DNA from: Roseovarius albus
GTDB lineage: Bacteria > Pseudomonadota > Alphaproteobacteria > Rhodobacterales > Rhodobacteraceae
Reading direction: 5' to 3'
NCBI RefSeq assembly: GCF_900172335.1
Contig: NZ_FWFX01000008.1
Coordinates: 1 to 64,000, forward strand
DNA length: 64,000 bases
Under the pieces are notes generated by a model. That model searched no databases. It was not told the origin of the DNA and saw only the letters and a list, made by a program, of their open reading frames with translations. The position numbers and the translations under genes were made by a program. Below, one piece after another: positions 36,979 to 45,446 of the stretch. Each line of letters begins with the position of its first letter. Positions within the stretch are counted from its first letter, which is position 1.

Positions 36979-37343
36979 CTCTTAGAGCATAGCATTCAAA
37001 GTCAACATTGCGGACTAAGCCGCCTGATGCATCCGCAGTGTATCCCGTCCCGCTGACGTTCAAGTGGGCCCATTTTTAGCTACCCTGGTGCAACGCTCCA
37101 GAAAACAACCACAAAGCTACCGTTCAGCGAAGCAAACCGTGACGGGCCATCTGCTGCGCCAAATATCAATAAGCCAGATACAGACCGAGCTGTAGATACC
37201 TCCCAACAGCGCGATCAACAAAGACCCGGGTGCCATGATTTGAACTTGGGCGCGCCTTAGTTCAACCAACAACGCAAAGCAATTTGAACAATGGTTTTCG
37301 TGCGCTTGACGCGTCCTAATTCATATCAAAGGGTGTCTTCGCT
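36979..37343. other. Intergenic region between pckA terminator and the membrane synthase gene
   Basis: 365 bases with no clear gene. The minus strand has one short open frame at 37117-37236 (39 residues, MAPGSLLIALLGGIY, then a hydrophobic helix and a WPVTV end) that could be a small membrane peptide or chance. I found no clear insertion-sequence ends. The region is part of the cargo lying between the two pckA 3' copies. Confidence 0.5.
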
Positions 37344-39578
37344 ATGTCCGATGCATCGTGTTCTGGCTCTTTCGCTCGTATCCGCGATGGTCGAGGTCTT
37401 GTTGTTCTCTTTACGTTGACGATTTTTCTTTCGGCTTCACTCTTATTCTTTGTCCAGCCACTCTTTGCCAAACTTGTTCTTCCAGTGATCGGAGGCGCTC
37501 CAGCAGTTTGGACGACAGCGATGTTGTTTTTCCAAACTGTCCTGATTTGCGGTTATCTCTATGCTCACATTCTGGTCCGGTTCTGTCCGACTCGTTGGCA
37601 ACTTGGCATTCACCTGGGGTTCTGGGCCGTAGCGCTGTTGTTTCTTCCCCTCGCTATTCCCGAGGGTTGGGCGTTCAATGCCAACGGCTCTGTCACTTTT
37701 CAAACGCTTGGGCTTTTTGCCTTAGGTGTCGGTGTGCCATTCGCTGTGCTGTCTGCCAACGCACCGTTGGTTCAGGCTTGGTACCGGAGTTCGGGCGCCC
37801 CATCCGGTGACGACCCCTACTTCCTGTATGGCGCTTCAAACCTCGGGTCGATGTTGGCACTGCTGGCATTTCCTCTGATCGCAGAACCGATTTTCGGCGC
37901 GACCGCGATCGGAAATGGATGGACAATCGGGTTCATTGCATTCGGCGTGTGTTTGATGACCGTTGCCTGGACTATTTTCACACGGCCTGCGGTCAAACCT
38001 AGCGAAAAGGCGGTACCGCAAGACAATGTATTGCCCCAGGCACGCATTGGCGCAGATCAGATTGCCATCTGGCTCTTGCTGGCCTTTGTGCCGTCATCTC
38101 TGATGCTTGCGGTGACATCCAAAATTTCAACCGACATGGGCACAATTCCAATGATTTGGATTCTGCCACTCGCGTTATTTCTCGCCACCTTTGTACTGAC
38201 GTTCCGCAAGCGAGCGATCATGCCAGACAATTGGTTGAAGGTACTCCACAGCTCCAGTGTTGTCTTCCTAATCTATGCGTTCAGCACAAGCCCTCTCGCG
38301 AAAGGCCAATTGTCTATGATGGCTTGCCTGCTATTGGCGTTCTTTGCTGTGGCTCTGTATGTGCACCGGCAGCTGTATCATGCGCGGCCAGATGCAGGCA
38401 GTCTCACGACGTTCTATCTGGTGATGTCTATCGGTGGCGCTCTTGGGGGTTTATTCAACTCAATCGTGGCACCCATGGTTTTCGATGCAATGCGAGAGGG
38501 CCCCGCAACCATTGCTATGGCTGCGATCATTCCGCTCTTTCTTAATCGACCAACATTCAGCCGGGCGATTTTCCACAAGGTTGGAGCTCTGGGAGGCTTA
38601 CTTGCGCTGACGTTTGTAGCATGTGCGGTTCTATCTTCAAACCCCAACTATCTGATCATCGTCGCCGGAATAGCATTGATCTTGGCATTGCTTTTTGCCC
38701 GCCCGCTTGTGACGTTCGGTGTCGCGATGGTGACAGTGACCGTCTCTGGCGCGTTTCTCCAATACGAAGAAGCACATTTCATGGATCGTAGCTTTTTCGG
38801 CGCACACATGGTGAGGGACAATCATGTGAGAGGGCTAAGATTCTACTCGAACGGAACAACCATCCACGGGATTCAACGAATTGATGATTTTGATGTCGAG
38901 CGCCCTGTGCCGTTGTCTTACTACCACCCTGAGTTACCTATGGCACAAGTTCTCCAAAGTGACTTGGCGCGAAGCGCATCCAACATCGGGATCATCGGAC
39001 TCGGCATCGGCTCTTTGGCATGCTATCGCCTGCCTGGTCAGACCTATCACTACTACGAAATAGACAGTGTGGTTGATCAGGTTGCGCGCGATCCGTCGCT
39101 TTTCACTTACATGTCATCATGCGCAGGAGATCAACCTACTTACCTTGGCGACGCACGCGTTGTTTTGGAAGAGCAGAACGATCTGAAGATGTCGGTCATG
39201 GTGATCGATGCATATAGCTCCGATGCCGTACCGATACACCTTACGACCACACAGGCTATGCAGTTGTATCTCGACAGGACGACCGACAATGGCGTGGTGA
39301 TTTATCATGTTTCAAACCGCTTCTATGACATCGCGGTTCCCCTGTCGCGCTCTGCCGAGGCGCTTGGCTTAAATATTTGGCTGCACGACGAACCCCTTAC
39401 CGAAAGTCAATATGCAGATGGCGCTTCCGAAAGTAGAGTTGTCATGGTTGCGCGTGATGGAGCGAACGTTAAGCATATCTTGGATGGCGGAAACTGGGGT
39501 AAGATGAAAAGTGACGGCGGACGACTATGGACCGATGATTACGCTAATCCACTCAGTATCCTGAGCGCGCTACGCTGA
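37344..39578 (+). CDS. Fused MFS-type membrane / spermidine-synthase-like protein
   Basis: 744 residues. The N-terminal half is a multi-pass membrane region beginning LFTLTIFLSASLLFFVQPLF, with roughly ten or more hydrophobic helices; the opening VQPLFAKLVLPVIGGAPAVWTT is characteristic of this fused family. The C-terminal 200 residues form a spermidine-synthase-like Rossmann domain: IGIIGLGIGSLACY, YYEIDSVV, GDARVVLEE and DAYSSDAVPIHL. Whether it makes a polyamine is unproven; several family members have no known product. It lies between pckA and a duplicated pckA 3' end, so it may be imported cargo. AAAGGG is upstream of the ATG. Confidence 0.88.
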   Translation: MSDASCSGSFARIRDGRGLVVLFTLTIFLSASLLFFVQPLFAKLVLPVIGGAPAVWTTAMLFFQTVLICGYLYAHILVRFCPTRWQLGIHLGFWAVALLFLPLAIPEGWAFNANGSVTFQTLGLFALGVGVPFAVLSANAPLVQAWYRSSGAPSGDDPYFLYGASNLGSMLALLAFPLIAEPIFGATAIGNGWTIGFIAFGVCLMTVAWTIFTRPAVKPSEKAVPQDNVLPQARIGADQIAIWLLLAFVPSSLMLAVTSKISTDMGTIPMIWILPLALFLATFVLTFRKRAIMPDNWLKVLHSSSVVFLIYAFSTSPLAKGQLSMMACLLLAFFAVALYVHRQLYHARPDAGSLTTFYLVMSIGGALGGLFNSIVAPMVFDAMREGPATIAMAAIIPLFLNRPTFSRAIFHKVGALGGLLALTFVACAVLSSNPNYLIIVAGIALILALLFARPLVTFGVAMVTVTVSGAFLQYEEAHFMDRSFFGAHMVRDNHVRGLRFYSNGTTIHGIQRIDDFDVERPVPLSYYHPELPMAQVLQSDLARSASNIGIIGLGIGSLACYRLPGQTYHYYEIDSVVDQVARDPSLFTYMSSCAGDQPTYLGDARVVLEEQNDLKMSVMVIDAYSSDAVPIHLTTTQAMQLYLDRTTDNGVVIYHVSNRFYDIAVPLSRSAEALGLNIWLHDEPLTESQYADGASESRVVMVARDGANVKHILDGGNWGKMKSDGGRLWTDDYANPLSILSALR

Positions 39579-39777
39579 CCTTGCTACAAAGGCTTGGAAA
39601 AGCTTGATCAGCCCATACTGCATGCTTTATCTCTAACTCAGCATGGAGAACGAAGTGCAAAGAACTTTAGAAATTGAACGCAGTTTGCGAATTCCAATAC
39701 AGCCTCGCGTTCATCAATAATTGCATGAATCTAAGAGACGTTCTTCGCTAAATCGAGACCAACTGATGTAACTTGCG

Positions 39778-40215
39778 TTGACCGAGCCCGAGCCAACCTT
39801 CTCAACCTGTTTTGGTGCGCCTTTTATGCCGCGCCGCCCCGAGGCCTACGGCGACCTGCTGCGCGAGAAGATCGCCAAGCACGGCGCAACCTGCTGGCTG
39901 ATCAACACCGGCTGGATCGGCGATGGATATGGCACCGGATCACGCATGCCAATCAAAGCCACCCGCGCCCTGCTGACCGCCGCACTGGATGGCTCATTGA
40001 ACGAGGCAACCTTCCGCAAAGACGCCAACTTCGGCTTTGACGTGCCCGTCACCGTGCGCGGCGTTGATGCCGAACTGCTGGACCCGCGCTCAACATGGGA
40101 CGACCCGGCAGCTTACGATGCACAAGCCGCCAAACTGGTTAAAATGTTCGCCGACAATTTTGAGCAATACCTGCCCCACATCAACGAAGACGTCAAAGCC
40201 GTCACGCTGGGTTGA
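39778..40215 (+). pseudogene. Duplicated 3' end of pckA
   Basis: This 438-base segment repeats the last 144 codons of pckA (36487-36924) with four amino-acid differences and many synonymous ones. It has no upstream part of the gene; the first codon is TTG where pckA has GTG. Two of the four changes hit a motif that is intact in the full gene: [10 protein letters not shown] becomes [10 protein letters not shown]. That is expected for a decaying, non-functional remnant. It is followed by its own hairpin (40243-40267). The gene between the two copies is probably the inserted material. Confidence 0.93.
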
Positions 40216-40242
40216 GGTATTCTTGAGTAACTGAATAAAAGC

Positions 40243-40267
40243 CCCTGATATCAGATCGATATCAGGG
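40243..40267 (+). terminator. Hairpin after the duplicated pckA 3' end
   Basis: CCCTGATATC-AGATC-GATATCAGGG gives a 10-base perfect stem. It occupies the position corresponding to the pckA terminator at 36942 and shares the CTG-x-TAT theme, so it may be the original terminator of a second pckA version. Confidence 0.65.
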
Positions 40268-40347
40268 ACTATCTCGTTCTAAAGCGCTACACCCATAGCT
40301 CACAGCTTTATTGAACATATCATAGGAGTGCGGGAAGTGATGGTCCG

Positions 40348-41181
40348 TCAGTTTTCAAGGCCTTCAAACCAGTCAAGTGCCTGCGAACTCCACCCCTCTG
40401 GATAACCGTGCCCTCCGTTGTGTAGGAGGATTTCGAGACTGCCGACTTTGCAAATCCAGCTTTTGCGCCATAGGCCATCGGTTATTTTGTGGTCTGCTGC
40501 ATTGGGTGGGCAATCGTTTTCACGTCGCCACACCGCAAGGCCTTGCCAGATGTCCGCCTGAGTAATGGTAATGTCATACTCATCGCTGTGTATTGCGCGA
40601 CCTTCAAGCGGAACAACCTTGTCGACAAATCCATGGGTATGAAGCAAGTTTACCGGCGCCTGGCAATCTTCTGTGGCGGGGAGCCAGAACCCCCCGGAAG
40701 CTGGAGCGTAGCCAAGAGCTAAGTCAGGTGCAAGGCAGGCAACTTCCCAAACCATCGACCCGCCTCTTGAAAACCCTGTCAGAAGCACCCGGCTGGCATC
40801 CACATTTGCCCGAAGAACAACATCGGCTAGTACCTCACGCAGAAATATGACATCCGAGCGGGGATAGGTGTTCCAACCGTCTCGAACAGACCAATCGGCG
40901 GGCTTATCTTCTAACCAAGGCAATGCGGTCGGTGCTATAAAAGCGTATCCACGCGCGGTGAATGCTTCGACAAACGCCTTATTCCCGATGACCTTAGCAC
41001 CAGTTCCGCCATAGCCATGCAGATGCACCACAGCAGGTCCACCCTCCCAGTTTTCGGGAAGAACAATGTGGTATTCTCCGGTTTCAATCTTGCACGAGTT
41101 AGCTTCATTACCGCAACCGAACGCGGTTACCGGCCCTGCAATTAGGAGTGTGGCTAAAACGAGCGTTACCTCTTTGAGCAT
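40348..41181 (-). CDS. Exported esterase / PHB-depolymerase-like hydrolase
   Basis: About 277 residues, beginning MLKEVTLVLATLLIAGP, a signal peptide ending near TAFG, so it acts outside the cytoplasm. HLHGYGGTGAKV is the oxyanion region, LLTGFSRGGSM carries the Ser nucleophile near residue 140, HGFVDKVVP the Asp region and NGGHGYPEGW the His. This is the arrangement of the LpqC / feruloyl-esterase-like polyhydroxybutyrate depolymerase family. The substrate is not determinable. It is a stand-alone gene converging on the pckA remnant. Confidence 0.87.
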   Translation of the reverse strand: MLKEVTLVLATLLIAGPVTAFGCGNEANSCKIETGEYHIVLPENWEGGPAVVHLHGYGGTGAKVIGNKAFVEAFTARGYAFIAPTALPWLEDKPADWSVRDGWNTYPRSDVIFLREVLADVVLRANVDASRVLLTGFSRGGSMVWEVACLAPDLALGYAPASGGFWLPATEDCQAPVNLLHTHGFVDKVVPLEGRAIHSDEYDITITQADIWQGLAVWRRENDCPPNAADHKITDGLWRKSWICKVGSLEILLHNGGHGYPEGWSSQALDWFEGLEN

Positions 41182-41280
41182 AGTTTCCCCCAAAAGTCCG
41201 ATACTAGCACAAAATGCGTCTCGGGATTAAACCACATTGGTTTGTCAACCTAGGACCCCATCGGGACTTGAGGTACAATT

Positions 41281-42306
41281 TCAGCCCTTACTCACCCCCT
41301 CAACCTGCCGGTCAATCGCATCCAGATGCGCCTGTTTCTCCCCATCGCTCAGGAAGGACGCCGCAAAGGAGTTTTTGGCCAGCGTCACGACATCCTGTTC
41401 GGTGACATCCAGATGCTCCACCACGGCGCGGTAGTTGTCGTTCAGATATCCGCCAAAATAGGATGGATCGTCCGAATTCACCGTCACCAGCAACCCGGCA
41501 TCCAGCGCCTTTTTTACCGGACTGGCCGACAGCGACGGGATGCCTTTCAGCCGCCAGTTTGAAATTGGGCACATGGTCAGCGGGGTTTGCTGATCGGCCA
41601 GACGTTTGGTCAGGGCCGCATCGTCCAGCGCATGGTTGCCGTGATCCACCCGCTCGATCTTGAGCAGGTCCAGCGCGTCACGCACGTTTTCGGCCGTCCC
41701 CTCTTCGCCGACATGGGCCACGGGGGTGAACCCTTCTTTGCGGGCGGCCTCAAAAACGCGGGCGAACTTCTCGGGCGGGTGGCCTTGCTCGCTGCTGTCC
41801 AGACCGACGCCAAAAATATGATCCTTGTGCTTGCACGCGCATTCCAGCGCTTCAAAGGCTTCTTCCTCGGGCAGGTGACGCAAGAAACACATAATCAGTT
41901 TTGAGGTGATGCCAAATTCCTTCTTTGCATCCTCCAGCGCTTGCGTGATCCCTGCCAGAACCGTTTCAAAAGCCACGCCGCGGTCTGTATGCGCTTGCGG
42001 ATCAAAGAACAGCTCAACATGGGTCAAACGATCCGCATGAACCCGCACCAGATAGGCCCAGGTCAGGTCATAGAAATCCCGCTCCGTCAGCAGGACGGAC
42101 ATGCCTTGATAATAAAGGTCAAGGAAATCCTGCAAGCAGTCGAATTCATAGGCTTTGGCGACCTCTTCCACCGAGGCATAAGGCAGTTCAACACCATTGC
42201 GCTTGGCCAGCTCCAGCATCATCGCAGGCTCCAGTGTACCCTCGATATGCAGGTGCAGCTCGGCTTTGGGCAAGTGATCAATCAAGGCTTGGGACAGGTT
42301 TGACAT
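41281..42306 (-). CDS. Adenine deaminase (adenosine-deaminase superfamily, Aah1/PA0148 type)
   Basis: 341 residues. Zinc-binding HLHIEGTLEP at about residues 16-25; the 'IEG' form is the sign of adenine, not adenosine, deaminases, which have 'LDGS'. Other sites: HVGEEGT (catalytic Glu), RVDHGNHA, and VTVNSDDPSYFGGYL (catalytic Asp pair). It converts adenine to hypoxanthine. The start at 42306 (MSNLSQ) follows AAGAGGACG; an upstream open frame has no family similarity. It is divergent from a MarR regulator, with two matching palindromes between them. Confidence 0.9.
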   Translation of the reverse strand: MSNLSQALIDHLPKAELHLHIEGTLEPAMMLELAKRNGVELPYASVEEVAKAYEFDCLQDFLDLYYQGMSVLLTERDFYDLTWAYLVRVHADRLTHVELFFDPQAHTDRGVAFETVLAGITQALEDAKKEFGITSKLIMCFLRHLPEEEAFEALECACKHKDHIFGVGLDSSEQGHPPEKFARVFEAARKEGFTPVAHVGEEGTAENVRDALDLLKIERVDHGNHALDDAALTKRLADQQTPLTMCPISNWRLKGIPSLSASPVKKALDAGLLVTVNSDDPSYFGGYLNDNYRAVVEHLDVTEQDVVTLAKNSFAASFLSDGEKQAHLDAIDRQVEGVSKG

Positions 42307-42329
42307 TGGCGTCCTCTTTTGCAAATTAT

Positions 42330-42371
42330 CTTCCTGGAAAGTTATATCATATATTTTACCTTTCTGGAAAG
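42330..42371. promoter_or_regulatory. Paired operator candidate between adenine deaminase and MarR genes
   Basis: CTTCCTGGAAAG (42330-42341) and CTTTCTGGAAAG (42360-42371) are near-identical palindromes 30 bases apart, centre to centre, in the 95-base divergent spacer. They are good candidates for MarR sites controlling both genes. Confidence 0.6.
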
Positions 42372-42401
42372 ATAAATATTCCAACCCGGGAGCGCCCTGA
42401 A

Positions 42402-42899
42402 ATGTCAGATAAAACCCCCATCCATGACCTGCTGGGGCGCATCAAAGAGCATTGGCCTACGGCAGACACCGCCGAGACGGATATTGTCTTCATGATCCTC
42501 AGGCTTCAGGACCTGATCCGGATCAATACTGAATCAGTGCTGGACGACTTTGATCTTTCGCACGCATCTTTCGAAGTGCTTGTCGCCCTTCGCGCCCGAC
42601 CCGAGCCCCGGCAGCTTACGCCGACGGAACTGTATCGCTCGGCCCTTTTGTCGTCCGGTGGCACGACAAAAATCCTCATCCAGTTGGAGAGCCGCGGCCT
42701 GATCGAACGCATCGCCAACCCGTCTGACGGGCGCAGCAAAATTGTGAGACTAACGGATGCGGGTGCCGCACTTGTAGAAACGGCAATGACCGATGTAATG
42801 GCCTGTGATCGCAGCTTTTTTACAAACATCGAGGACCCCTCTGGCCTCAGTAACCTACGGGCAACGCTTTTCGATGCCCTGCACGACTTAGAGCGGTAG
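42402..42899 (+). CDS. MarR-family transcriptional regulator
   Basis: 165 residues starting MSDKTPIHDLLGRI. Typical MarR winged-helix: SHASFEVLVALRARPE, LTPTELYRSALLSSGGTTKILIQLE (recognition helix) and ERIANPSDGRSKIVRLTDAG (wing with the conserved DGR). It is divergent from the adenine deaminase gene with two candidate operators in the 95-base spacer. The ATG at 42402 is preceded by a GGGAGCGCCCTG. It is probably a repressor of adenine salvage or catabolism; the ligand is unknown. Confidence 0.92.
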   Translation: MSDKTPIHDLLGRIKEHWPTADTAETDIVFMILRLQDLIRINTESVLDDFDLSHASFEVLVALRARPEPRQLTPTELYRSALLSSGGTTKILIQLESRGLIERIANPSDGRSKIVRLTDAGAALVETAMTDVMACDRSFFTNIEDPSGLSNLRATLFDALHDLER

Positions 42900-42966
42900 G
42901 GCCTGCAGTGTGATAGCGCAAAATGAAGACAGGCCACCCTTATTGGGTGGCCTGAGTATTGTTGCG

Positions 42967-43413
42967 CTACGCGCCTGGCATCGCCATCTTGCGGTTCCAC
43001 TGCCCAGATGGCTGATGATACTCGTCCTCGACAAATTCAAAGCCGTAACGCTCATAGAACTTACGACCCACCGCATTATCGCGGAACACTTCGACTTTCA
43101 GCGGACCCTTCAGGGCCACCGCATGATCAACCAAAGCGCGGCCATAGCCTTTGCTGTGCTTTGAGGGATAAAGAAACAGCCCCCCGATGTCATTGCCGAT
43201 CAGCGTAATGAAGCCAACGACGCCTTCGGGCTCTGACAAAACATAGGTTTCTGCCTTTGGAACGTAGATGTTGCGAATGGCATCTTCGACCTGCGCGACA
43301 AAGTCATCACTTAGAAACGGATGCGCCAGCGCATTGGCCTTGCGCCATGCGCTCATCACCGCCTCGATGTCATCCTCGCGATACGCGCGTAGTGTTGTTT
43401 GAGTGTCTTTCAT
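42967..43413 (-). CDS. GNAT-family N-acetyltransferase
   Basis: 148 residues. The start at 43413 (MKDTQTTLRAYREDDIEA) follows AAGG. Acetyl-CoA-binding loop HSKGYGRALVDHA (RxxGxA-type) near residue 100; NAVGRKFYERYGFEFV near 125. The substrate is unknown. It starts 13 bases after the YjhX-family gene ends, on the same strand, so the two may be co-expressed. Confidence 0.9.
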   Translation of the reverse strand: MKDTQTTLRAYREDDIEAVMSAWRKANALAHPFLSDDFVAQVEDAIRNIYVPKAETYVLSEPEGVVGFITLIGNDIGGLFLYPSKHSKGYGRALVDHAVALKGPLKVEVFRDNAVGRKFYERYGFEFVEDEYHQPSGQWNRKMAMPGA

Positions 43414-43426
43414 TGTTTTAGCCTTG

Positions 43427-43684
43427 TTATCTTTGATTAAGCTGCGCACGCACGGAGGTGATACCCAATCGTGACACACGATAGGGCTTGCTGTTGTGCG
43501 AGCGGATAAAACGCCGCTTTTTCAGGCGCTGGAAAACATCCAACGTGCAGTCGGACAGAACATGCCCTTCACGCGTGAAACAGGTGATGTTGCGGATTTT
43601 GCCATTCTCACCGCGTTCATAGTGGATCGCCCCACCAAGCGCGAGTTCATGCAAAACACGCTGTTCGTGCTTTGAGATATTCAA
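43427..43684 (-). CDS. YjhX-family protein
   Basis: 85 residues starting MNISKHEQRVLHELALGG and continuing with HYERGENGKIRNITCFTREG, which is the YjhX (UPF0386) signature. E. coli YjhX has been proposed as a toxin paired with the YjhQ acetyltransferase. Here a GNAT gene also follows directly, so the same pairing is conserved. Toxicity is not shown for this protein. Confidence 0.85.
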   Translation of the reverse strand: MNISKHEQRVLHELALGGAIHYERGENGKIRNITCFTREGHVLSDCTLDVFQRLKKRRFIRSHNSKPYRVSRLGITSVRAQLNQR

Positions 43685-43985
43685 CGGATTGTCTCGATTT
43701 TAAAAGAGTACAGGAGCAGGCCCGCTCAGCGTGTCGCGTGAGGGGCCGTTTTCGGTATCATCGTTCCTGCTGCCGTATCGGCTAATCAGAAACGGGCGCT
43801 TGCCCGGGTCTCTAACATAAAATCTCCATCACCTGAGGGCATCAGCCCCAGGATTGTAGATGAGTTATTCTCTCTCATTGATGCAAACAAGGCCGAGCCT
43901 CGTAACCGCCGAGTGACGTGTCAGAAATATCACGGGTGAGGAGCACGGACAAATTTACGCGTAAGCCGTTCGGCAACGCCTCGGA
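43685..43985. other. Non-coding stretch between YjhX-family and zinc-ribbon genes
   Basis: 301 bases. No frame with gene-like features, tRNA, repeat or convincing terminator was seen. The stretch precedes the YjhX gene in its reading direction, so it may contain that promoter. Confidence 0.5.
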
Positions 43986-45032
43986 CTAGGGCACGCTCCC
44001 TGCCCCCCAAAACCAACCAAATGCCATAACTGCCATAACGATACCGGCGGAATACACTGCTAACTTCCAAACTGAATATGTGCGCTCTCCAAAGGTTCGC
44101 CCATCAATGCCAGAGACAACAATCTTCTTGTCCTCGTCATTATACGAATAGTGCAAGATCCAGACCGGCAGCAGAATACGTCGATAGTGAATACCTGAGG
44201 TATCCGTTCGATATCCGCCGATCTTGGCAGCTTTTTGATGGATCCTTTGTTTGATCTTGTTGCGAATCAACAAGGCCTTATCGTCTTCATTGGCGCGCAG
44301 GCCCTCATCTATGGTCATATGATGGCGTTCAGCGGCAAAGCCAGCCAGATAGTTTGGCTGGTATGGGCGCAAACGGTCCGGCTTAAAGTCGTGAAGTATA
44401 CCGTCACGGATCAACGGCGTTACGTGGGGCGATGCGGGAACAAGCAAATCGTCAAAGTGCGTATTGAACCGACACGAAAAACTATCCATACGCAGCGTAT
44501 TTCCCGAACCCCTCGTATATGTCGCCCAATATTCGATCGCTTCTTTTGAATCGAAGGTCCAGAATGGCACATAAATCCCGACAAGGCGCCCTTTGGCCGC
44601 TTGTGTGCGCAAGTCATTTGGGGCTGCGATCCGCCGCCGAAGCCATTTCGCAGCACAGGTCACCGCGTTTTTTTCGTCGACCTGAAACGGCACCAGCGCC
44701 ATGGTACGATAGGCGCTCCCTTCAACCCCCAAAACCACCGGCCCGTTACAGTAAGGACAGTTTTCCGAGAGTGTCGGCCCGGTAAAAAGCATCTCCCCGC
44801 CACAGGTTTCGCAGTGATGGACACGCTCGTTTCGAAAGGCGGGCGCTTCTTCCTGCGGCATGTCCGGATCATATGGGAATTCGCGCTTGGCGGCATGACC
44901 CCAAGGCGAATGGATTGGCCAATGTGTCCCACAGCTTTGGCACAAGAGATCTTGCTGACCGGGGTCGTAAGCACATTGCCCACCGCAGTTTTTGCACAAC
45001 AGCCCGGTTTGATATGTCGCCAGTTCGTCCAT
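43986..45032 (-). CDS. Zinc-ribbon protein with C-terminal membrane helix
   Basis: 348 residues. Two paired CxxC zinc-ribbon modules occur: LLCKNCGGQ with LLCQSCGTHW (residues 12-38), and HHCETCGGEM with ENCPYCNGP near 70-100. A mixed central region follows, and the C-terminus has one hydrophobic helix (SAGIVMAVMAFGWFWG). The ribbons resemble those of TFIIB-like or primosome-like proteins, but I see no helicase motifs. The function is unknown. The start overlaps the stop of the upstream 100-residue membrane protein by one base, so they are coupled. Confidence 0.75.
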   Translation of the reverse strand: MDELATYQTGLLCKNCGGQCAYDPGQQDLLCQSCGTHWPIHSPWGHAAKREFPYDPDMPQEEAPAFRNERVHHCETCGGEMLFTGPTLSENCPYCNGPVVLGVEGSAYRTMALVPFQVDEKNAVTCAAKWLRRRIAAPNDLRTQAAKGRLVGIYVPFWTFDSKEAIEYWATYTRGSGNTLRMDSFSCRFNTHFDDLLVPASPHVTPLIRDGILHDFKPDRLRPYQPNYLAGFAAERHHMTIDEGLRANEDDKALLIRNKIKQRIHQKAAKIGGYRTDTSGIHYRRILLPVWILHYSYNDEDKKIVVSGIDGRTFGERTYSVWKLAVYSAGIVMAVMAFGWFWGAGSVP

Positions 45033-45331
45033 CAGTCGGAATGAGCCAGCGCCATTGCAATTTCCAGAACAACCCGCAACCTGAGCACCGAACGCTCGCC
45101 AGCCCCACTCAGATCACCACTGCTGTGCCAGTCTCCGATTATCGAGGTCAAAAACCATGTTGCGAGAATCCAAAAGCCGATAACCGACCAGCCTGAGATT
45201 GAACTGATCCAGCCAGCAGAACCTTGCTTCAATTCGTGCTTGGCCTCGTAAAGCTTGATAATCTTCACAACGCTGGTCATGCCTATGAATGTCGATAGTC
45301 CAAAAAGCGCAAGCCCGCAGATGATCGGCAT
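45032..45331 (-). CDS. Small membrane protein, partner of the zinc-ribbon gene
   Basis: 99 residues (ATG at 45331; a TTG three codons earlier is also possible and better placed relative to AAAGG). Two hydrophobic helices: MPIICGLALFGLSTFIGM and GWSVIGFWILATWFLTSII. It is unrecognised. It ends within the start codon of the zinc-ribbon gene, which implies translational coupling and perhaps a complex in the membrane. Confidence 0.65.
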   Translation of the reverse strand: MPIICGLALFGLSTFIGMTSVVKIIKLYEAKHELKQGSAGWISSISGWSVIGFWILATWFLTSIIGDWHSSGDLSGAGERSVLRLRVVLEIAMALAHSD

Positions 45332-45446
45332 TAGATTCAATTCAAAGACCTTTTAGATCCACCCAAAAGAGAGTCTTCAACTCTTATCTGTTCTTTAGAA
45401 AAGAGAAAGCAGAAATTGAAAATTACCAACCTATCTGACGGCAGCT

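Noticed and set aside
37117..37236. A 39-residue hydrophobic frame on the minus strand in the pckA-cargo spacer.
   Set aside because: It is too short to judge and has no family resemblance. It is mentioned only in the intergenic entry.
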